Of a stretch of DNA of 5,954 nt, positions 1 to 4,045 are shown one piece after another; the stretch's first letter is position 1, and each line of letters opens with the position of its first letter. Location: positions 1-5,954 of the forward strand of contig JAJTHU010000101.1 in assembly GCA_021300055.1 (NCBI GenBank). The letters are read 5' to 3'. Source of the DNA: Nitrosomonadaceae bacterium. Its GTDB lineage: Bacteria; Pseudomonadota; Gammaproteobacteria; Burkholderiales; Usitatibacteraceae. The notes beneath the pieces were generated by a model. The model was not told the DNA's origin and ran no database searches. It saw nothing but the letters and a program-made list of their open reading frames with translations. A program made the position numbers and the translations under genes.

Positions 1-889
1 TCGGCGATACGCCAACGGTACGCTTAAACACCTTGGAGAAGCTGAAGGCATCCTGGTAGCCCACCTTCGCAGCTACCGACTCGAGCGTGTGCTGCGTTTC
101 GGAGAGCAAGCGTATCGCGCGTTGCATGCGCACTGTGCGCAGATAGTTGGCGGGCGTTGTGCCCATCGCGGCGCGAAACTTTGCGGCTAAGCCCGCGCGC
201 GAAACGCCGACGCCACGCGCAAGATCCTCGAGCGTCCACGCGCGTCCGCAATCTTCGTGCATCAGTTGCACAGCATCGCGCACGCTGGCGTCGCGAATGG
301 CCACGATCCAATTCGCTTCATCAGGCTGCAGCAACTCCACAACGTGACGCAGCACGTACGCGAAGATCACGTCGAGCAATCCATGGACGATGACATCCGC
401 ACCCAGATCGCGACGCCGCAATTCTGTTTCGAGCAAGCTCAGTGCGCCGGCAATTGGCGACGCGGGCCCGAGCGCATCCGCACGCAACACAAACCATGAG
501 GGCAGCAATTCGAATAGCGGATGCACCGGCGCGTGCCAGAGCTGATACGCGCCGCTCACGACTACGTTGTGCGCTTGCATATCGTCCGGCGCGGCGCGCG
601 GCGGGTCCTCGATGTGCGCAGCGATGGGCTCCCGCGCAAGGCCTGCGATGTCTGCCTGCGTGCTGAGGAGATGCACACATCCACGCGCCATGATGGCGAT
701 ATCGCCCTGGGTTAACGCGATCGGCTCACCCGCGGGCGGATGCACGTACGCCCTGCCCTGCGTCACCACGTGCATACCGATGCTCTTTTCGCACGGAAAA
801 AGCAGCGCACGGTCGGTCGGGAGCGCGCGCATCTGCAGCACGCGGCGGCGCAATCCGGCTTGGGTGAGGATGTCGGTTAGCAGGTCCAT
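1..889 (-). CDS. AraC-family transcriptional regulator, cupin-type sensor domain (C-terminus cut by window edge)
   Basis: This gene encodes a cytoplasmic DNA-binding regulator. 296 codons are visible without a stop, reading off the window at base 1. The C-terminus carries the two AraC helix-turn-helix units: residues about 218-250 (WTLEDLARGVGVSRAGLAAK, then a TPANYL end) and about 268-296 (TLESVAAKVGYQDAFSFSKV, then FKRTVGVSP, the AraC signature). Residues about 10-100 resemble the cupin-like N-terminal half of the AraC cupin subfamily, including an HPPAGEP turn. Those regulators are usually about 300 residues, so only a few residues should be missing. The ATG at 889 is the first start after an in-frame TAA 15 bases upstream, which fixes the N-terminus unless Met20 is used. 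No Shine-Dalgarno precedes it. It is divergent from the NmrA-like gene across 97 bp and is the likely regulator of that gene (inference). The effector is unknown. Confidence 0.93.
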   Translation of the reverse strand, partial: MDLLTDILTQAGLRRRVLQMRALPTDRALLFPCEKSIGMHVVTQGRAYVHPPAGEPIALTQGDIAIMARGCVHLLSTQADIAGLAREPIAAHIEDPPRAAPDDMQAHNVVVSGAYQLWHAPVHPLFELLPSWFVLRADALGPASPIAGALSLLETELRRRDLGADVIVHGLLDVIFAYVLRHVVELLQPDEANWIVAIRDASVRDAVQLMHEDCGRAWTLEDLARGVGVSRAGLAAKFRAAMGTTPANYLRTVRMQRAIRLLSETQHTLESVAAKVGYQDAFSFSKVFKRTVGVSP

Positions 890-986
890 TTTAGACGATT
901 AAACATGATTTCTATCTAGATTACCATTCTCCGTACAGCTTTTCCCTACCAAAATCTGCTCCTCGATCACATTTAAGGAGCTGTAA
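890..986. promoter_or_regulatory. Divergent promoter/operator region between the AraC regulator and the NmrA-like gene
   Basis: This 97-bp gap separates two head-to-head genes and must hold both 5' control regions. It is more AT-rich than the flanking coding DNA and contains an 8-bp palindrome, ATCTAGAT, at 914-921. A weak plus-strand promoter candidate is TTAAAC at 899-904 with TACCAT at 922-927 and a 17-bp spacer, but its match to the sigma-70 consensus is poor. I see no clear pair of AraC-type direct repeats. The regulatory role is inferred from gene arrangement. Confidence 0.5.
975..980 (+). promoter_or_regulatory. Ribosome binding site of the NmrA-like gene
   Basis: AAGGAG lies 6 bases before the ATG at 987. 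It is a strong Shine-Dalgarno at good spacing and supports this start codon. Confidence 0.85.
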
Positions 987-1823
987 ATGTCGCAAACACT
1001 CGTTATTGGTGCCAACGGTACGGTCGGCAGCCCGCTCGTTGATCTGCTCAGGCAGCGCGGCGTCGCCGTTCGACGTGCCACCAGTCGCACACCACAAGCC
1101 GCGGATGAGGTGCACCTTGATCTGGTCAAGCAGCAAGGCTTGGATGCCGCCTTTCGCGGCGTGAAGCAAGCGTTCTTGCTTTCGCCACCGGGGCACACCA
1201 ATCAGGACGCGCTGCTGATACCAGTGATCGACGCGGCGAAGCGACACGGCGTTGAAAAGATCGTGTTGATGACCGCAATGGGCGCCAACCTCGATCCGAG
1301 CTCGCCGCTGCGCAAAACCGAGCTGCATCTCGAAGGCGTCGGGCTTGCATACAACATCATTCGTCCGAACTGGTTCATGCAGAACTTCAACTCCTACTGG
1401 CTGCACGGTATCCACAACGAGCGCACGATCGCGTTACCCGTCGGTACGGCACGCGGCAGCTTCATCGACGCGCGCGATATCTCGGCCGTCGCTGCCGCTT
1501 TGTTGATGCGCCATGACCTCGATAACCGCGACTTTGACCTGACGGGCGCGACCGCGCTGAATCATGAAGAAGTTGCGCGCATCCTCTCGAGCGTCACGGG
1601 GCTCAACATCAAGTTTCAGGACATCACGCCCAAAGTAATGCGCCCGGGATTGCTTGCCGCAGGTCTGCCGCCCGACTACGCAGACTTCCTCTTGATCATC
1701 CTCAGCTTTTTCAAGATGGGCTACGCCGAGCGCACCACCGATGCAGTGCAAACCATCACCGGACAGGCGCCGCGATCGTTCGAAGAGTACGCGCGCTACT
1801 ACCGCTCCGCATGGCTCGACTGA
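987..1823 (+). CDS. NmrA-like / atypical SDR NAD(P)-binding oxidoreductase
   Basis: This is a 278-residue cytoplasmic Rossmann-fold protein. The nucleotide-binding loop GANGTVG is at residues 8-14, right after the first beta strand (TLVIGA). Basic residues VRRATSR at 28-34 follow the second strand, where NmrA/azoreductase-like members contact the NADP phosphate. Further hallmarks are VEKIVLMTAMGA (89-100), the RPNWFMQNF segment (126-134) and FIDARDISAVAAALL (159-173). The classical SDR YxxxK pair is not apparent, as expected for atypical SDRs. Length is normal and both ends look complete. The strong ribosome site and divergence from an AraC regulator suggest an inducible enzyme. Relatives include quinone or azo reductases and redox-sensing NmrA proteins, so the substrate cannot be stated and a non-catalytic sensor role is possible. 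Confidence 0.93.
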   Translation: MSQTLVIGANGTVGSPLVDLLRQRGVAVRRATSRTPQAADEVHLDLVKQQGLDAAFRGVKQAFLLSPPGHTNQDALLIPVIDAAKRHGVEKIVLMTAMGANLDPSSPLRKTELHLEGVGLAYNIIRPNWFMQNFNSYWLHGIHNERTIALPVGTARGSFIDARDISAVAAALLMRHDLDNRDFDLTGATALNHEEVARILSSVTGLNIKFQDITPKVMRPGLLAAGLPPDYADFLLIILSFFKMGYAERTTDAVQTITGQAPRSFEEYARYYRSAWLD

Positions 1824-1856
1824 TTGCGTCTAGCTCCAACCAAAAGGGCTAACGCA

Positions 1857-1883
1857 GGGGCACCATCTCTCCAATGGCGCCCC
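1857..1883 (-). terminator. Hairpin in the convergent gap, candidate terminator for the barrel-lipoprotein operon
   Basis: Arms 1857-1866 and 1874-1883 enclose a 7-base loop. As plus-strand RNA there is an internal A-C mismatch (1862/1878). As minus-strand RNA the same position is a G-U wobble, so all ten positions pair. That favours a role downstream of the minus-strand lipoprotein gene, whose stop is about 90 bases away. No strong T-run follows directly; the nearest is a short CCCTTTTGG on the minus strand. It may therefore be an mRNA 3'-end stabilising structure rather than an intrinsic terminator. The rest of 1824-1971 shows nothing else I can support. Confidence 0.4.
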
Positions 1884-1971
1884 CGCGCCGACCCCCACAC
1901 GCGTACCGTCGTCCGTGACACCTGCCGGCGGGAAAGGTATTGCACACGACGAGCCGCGCAAGCCCTCGCGA

Positions 1972-2394
1972 TCAGCGCAGCGTCAGCGTATTCGCTTGCT
2001 GGCTGAGCTTCGGAACGTCTGCGTAGTACGTGTTTCCACCGATCCAATACAGCGCAAAACATGATTCGGGATCAGGCGACAACGTTGTGCAGAAAGTGCC
2101 GTTCGCCTGATTGACACGCCACGTACCTTTCACCACTTGCTTGGTGACGAAGCGGCTCCGCACTTCAAGCTCGCCGTTTGCGCTTAGCGCGTACACCAAG
2201 CCCTGTTCGTAACCATCGTAAAGGCGCTGCTCGGCTCTGCTCGCCTTCGCGCTCAACGCAACCAGTTCGGTCGCGTTGAGGCGAGTGGCTGCGCTCGGCA
2301 CGACACCTGGTGCGCTCGTTGCACAACCCGCCAACAACGAGGCGGTCAACGCGAGCGCCGCAGCGCTGGCCTTTACGGGGTTATCGCTCACCAT
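1972..2394 (-). CDS. Small outer membrane lipoprotein of unknown function
   Basis: This is a 140-residue lipoprotein. The N-terminus has a short polar stretch, a hydrophobic Ala/Leu core (about 9-21) and a lipobox LAGC with the lipidated cysteine at residue 24. The next residue is Ala rather than Asp, which predicts sorting to the outer membrane. The mature part of about 117 residues has alternating short strands, including GELEVRSRF (74-82) and GTWRV (90-94). C102 and C112 flank TTLSPDPES and could form a periplasmic disulfide. The GTWRV...FC...CF pattern faintly recalls DUF995-type proteins, but I cannot assign that family. Translation starts at an ATG behind an almost ideal ribosome site. 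Its start lies 11 bases past the barrel gene's stop, so the two are probably co-transcribed and translationally coupled. A function linked to that barrel protein is inference only. Confidence 0.85.
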   Translation of the reverse strand: MVSDNPVKASAAALALTASLLAGCATSAPGVVPSAATRLNATELVALSAKASRAEQRLYDGYEQGLVYALSANGELEVRSRFVTKQVVKGTWRVNQANGTFCTTLSPDPESCFALYWIGGNTYYADVPKLSQQANTLTLR

Positions 2395-2397
2395 CAG

Positions 2398-2407
2398 TCA
2401 CCTCCTT
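2398..2407 (-). promoter_or_regulatory. Near-perfect ribosome binding site of the lipoprotein gene, overlapping the upstream stop codon
   Basis: On the minus strand AAGGAGGTGA precedes the ATG at 2394, with six bases between AAGGAGG and the start codon. It matches the 16S anti-Shine-Dalgarno over ten bases. Its first two bases are the last two bases of the barrel gene's TAA stop (2408-2406), so a ribosome terminating on the upstream gene sits over this site. Confidence 0.9.
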
Positions 2408-3026
2408 AACGGAAGTTATACGTCGCGCCAGCCGTGAACATGTCCGTGTTCACACTCTTGCCGTTGGCGAACTTCGGACGCACGCGGTCCCAATCAAGGT
2501 TCAGCTGCCATTCTTTGTTAATGGCGTAACGAGCACCAAGTCCAACGGTTGGCGCAAACGTCGATTTGTTTTCAGTCGGCAGGCTGCTTGTGCCGACACC
2601 ACGCGTCTGCGAGCGTGTGTACGCCATACCAAGACGCGTATCCAGCGCAACGTCACCCGAGCTGATGCGATACACACCTGCGAGTGCAAGGCCACGGGTA
2701 CGAAACTCAGCGGGCAGCGTCAAGGATCCACGTGTGTAGGCACCATTTGCCTTGGCCGTGCCAAACAGCGATGCTTCGACGCCGATCGCGTTGGGAACGA
2801 TGAAGCTACCCGCAAAAATCTTGCCTGCGCCGCCTGTCGCCGCGCGATCACACTTGATGCCAGACGTGCACTGAAGGTCATAGCGCGCGCCGCCAAGCAA
2901 TGAACCGCCGACGTAAAGGCTTGGCGAATCAGGGCTGGTTTGGGCATTTGCTTGACTCATGCCAACGACGGCGGTGATCGCAAACACCGCGGCTTTTGAA
3001 GCGATTACAAACTGTGCGTGTTTCAC
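2406..3026 (-). CDS. Small outer membrane beta-barrel protein (OmpA/OprF-type transmembrane domain, no peptidoglycan domain)
   Basis: This is a 206-residue protein. The Sec signal peptide has basic residues near the N-terminus, a hydrophobic core (about 12-22) and an AxA site, ANA, at 26-28, so cleavage is expected before Gln29. The mature part of about 178 residues has alternating amphipathic strands, starting with SLYVGGSLLGGARYDL and ending with MFTAGATYNFR. That size fits an 8-stranded barrel. The chain ends in Arg after the usual terminal Phe, a slight departure from the common C-terminal beta signal. C53 and C59 lie close together in what should be an early loop and could form a disulfide. 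The start is GTG, supported by AGGAG five bases upstream; no in-frame ATG fits better. It leads an operon with the lipoprotein gene and is divergent from the XRE-like regulator. Whether it is a pore, adhesin or structural protein cannot be told. Confidence 0.88.
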   Translation of the reverse strand: MKHAQFVIASKAAVFAITAVVGMSQANAQTSPDSPSLYVGGSLLGGARYDLQCTSGIKCDRAATGGAGKIFAGSFIVPNAIGVEASLFGTAKANGAYTRGSLTLPAEFRTRGLALAGVYRISSGDVALDTRLGMAYTRSQTRGVGTSSLPTENKSTFAPTVGLGARYAINKEWQLNLDWDRVRPKFANGKSVNTDMFTAGATYNFR

Positions 3027-3030
3027 AATG

Positions 3031-3036
3031 TCTCCT
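3031..3036 (-). promoter_or_regulatory. Ribosome binding site that fixes the GTG start of the barrel protein gene
   Basis: AGGAGA on the minus strand lies just upstream of the GTG at 3026, with five bases between AGGAG and the start. Spacing and strength support initiation at GTG, which also gives a complete signal peptide. Confidence 0.85.
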
Positions 3037-3056
3037 GGATATGCAGTTGAGATTCA

Positions 3057-3074
3057 CGTACCGTCTTCGGTACG
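3057..3074 (-). repeat. Perfect inverted repeat / leader hairpin upstream of the barrel protein gene
   Basis: The arms CGTACCG (3057-3063) and CGGTACG (3068-3074) are exact reverse complements around a 4-base loop. As minus-strand RNA this gives a 7-bp GC-rich stem with loop AAGA, ending 20 bases before the AGGAGA ribosome site. It could be a 5' mRNA stabiliser, a regulatory leader structure or a DNA operator. No T-run follows, so it is not an intrinsic terminator. Confidence 0.55.
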
Positions 3075-3248
3075 CGTCGCGCCGTGCGGAGGTTGCTTCT
3101 CGTGAAAGCGGTGCGTCCTAGGCACTGCTGAACCCGCTAAACAACGCGATGTGGCAAGTTTTGTTGCGCTGGACGATAAGTTCAACCAAAACGTACCAAT
3201 TGCCACTAAACTGCTAATCTAGTACAGCCAAAATAGACTAATTGTCAT

Positions 3249-4010
3249 ATGCCTATCGCCAAAGCCCCCGCCTCAGCCGCCACACTCGTGGACGTACTCA
3301 AAACCGAACTGCGCAGCGCAGGCATGCCCTATCGTGAACTCGCCAAGCGCCTCAAGATGAGTGAATCGAATGTGAAGCGGATGTTCAGCATCGGCGACAT
3401 GACACTCTCACGCGTCGAAGAGATATGCCTCGCCATTGGCATCCACCCGCACGACGTCTACTTGCAGGTGACTCAACGTCGGCCAGCGGTCGATACGCTC
3501 ACCCTCGCGCAAGAAAAGGCGTTGATCGCAGACCTGCGTCTACTGCTGGTGGCAATTTGTTGCATCGGCCAATGGTCTGCGCAGCAGATCGTCGATGCCT
3601 ACCAAATCAGTGAGGCCGAGTGCATCAAGTTGATGGTCAAGCTCGATAAGCTCGGACTCATCGAGCTAAAGCCCGGTAATCGCTACCGCATGCGTGTATC
3701 GCAGACGTTCCACTGGCGCGCTGACGGTCCAGTGCGTACCTTCTTGCGCCAAGTGGTGTTTCCCGATTACTTCTCGGGCACCTTTGATGCCAACGGCGAG
3801 GTGATCTTCTGCGTGCCAGCGCAGATCACTTCAGCGAGTGCTACCGAAATGGTCGACAAAATACGCCGACTCTGCGGCGAGCTTGCCCGCTTACACAGCG
3901 ACGATCAGCGTGTGCAGAAGAGCGAAACCGACGGCTACACGCTGGTCGTCGGTTTCCGTTCATGGGAGCTTGCCGCTTTCGAGAAAATGCGCCGCCGCCA
4001 ACACGCGTAA
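3249..4010 (+). CDS. XRE-like helix-turn-helix regulator with a second winged-helix-like segment and unknown C-terminal domain
   Basis: This is a 253-residue predicted cytoplasmic transcription factor. Residues 12-70 form an XRE/Cro-type domain: MPYRELAKRLKMSESNVKRM (26-45) covers the helix-turn-helix, and MTLSRVEEICLAIGIHPHDV follows as the typical last helices. Residues about 86-152 are predicted helical, then WSAQQIVDAYQISEAECIKL, a LDKLGLIEL helix end and a GNRYRMRVS strand pair, as in a winged helix. The C-terminal part (about 155-253) has FHWRADGPVRTFLRQVV, a short strand region and a long helix around MVDKIRRLCGELARL; I do not recognise it. The ATG is preceded by TTGTCAT with no Shine-Dalgarno. 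Downstream Met26 would break the DNA-binding domain, so this start is preferred. Its head-to-head position makes the barrel-lipoprotein operon, and its own gene, the likely targets (inference). Confidence 0.88.
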   Translation: MPIAKAPASAATLVDVLKTELRSAGMPYRELAKRLKMSESNVKRMFSIGDMTLSRVEEICLAIGIHPHDVYLQVTQRRPAVDTLTLAQEKALIADLRLLLVAICCIGQWSAQQIVDAYQISEAECIKLMVKLDKLGLIELKPGNRYRMRVSQTFHWRADGPVRTFLRQVVFPDYFSGTFDANGEVIFCVPAQITSASATEMVDKIRRLCGELARLHSDDQRVQKSETDGYTLVVGFRSWELAAFEKMRRRQHA

Positions 4011-4045
4011 TTGGCACATCGCCAAGGCGTTGGCGAGGATGCGCG
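4011..4045. terminator. Convergent 35-bp gap with overlapping inverted repeats, candidate bidirectional terminator
   Basis: The gap between the converging regulator and patatin genes contains TTGGC (4011-4015), GCCAA (4021-4025) and TTGGC (4030-4034), so the central arm can pair with either neighbour. The better hairpin has perfect 7-bp arms, 4019-4025 and 4030-4036, around a GGCG loop. Neither strand has a T-run after it, so an intrinsic terminator is plausible by position but not proven by sequence. Confidence 0.35.

Larger units (their letters stand above)
3027..3248. promoter_or_regulatory. Divergent regulatory region between the outer membrane operon and the XRE/winged-helix regulator
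   Basis: This 222-bp gap between head-to-head genes must hold both promoters. The segment nearest the regulator, roughly 3170-3248, is notably AT-rich compared with the genes. A weak plus-strand candidate is TTGCCA at 3200-3205 (five of six -35 bases) with a poor -10, TACAGC, 17 bp further on. On the minus strand TATCGT is a possible -10 but lacks a well-spaced -35. I found no long operator palindrome. The leader next to the barrel gene contains the separate hairpin and ribosome site listed here. Confidence 0.5.

Noticed and set aside
321..680. Open frame of 119 codons on the minus strand
   Set aside because: It is another frame of the AraC regulator gene, with Arg/Ala/Cys-rich nonsense composition.
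11..1022. Exact 12-base repeat GCCAACGGTACG at 11-22 and 1011-1022
   Set aside because: Both copies are inside coding sequence, and about one chance 12-mer match is expected in a window of this size.
921..1415. Open frame of 164 codons on the minus strand
   Set aside because: It is antisense to the NmrA-like gene and runs through the divergent promoter region. The plus-strand frame has clear Rossmann motifs and a good ribosome site.
2310..2903. Open frame of 197 codons on the plus strand
   Set aside because: It runs antisense across the barrel protein gene and the start of the lipoprotein gene. It is Arg/Cys/Thr-rich with no family features, while the minus-strand frames have signal peptides and ribosome sites.
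916..3222. Shared 8-mer CTAGATTA in the two divergent intergenic regions (916-923 plus, 3215-3222 minus)
   Set aside because: It is tempting as a common operator because CTAG is often rare, but a chance 8-mer match between regions of about 97 and 222 bp on either strand is expected with probability near one half.
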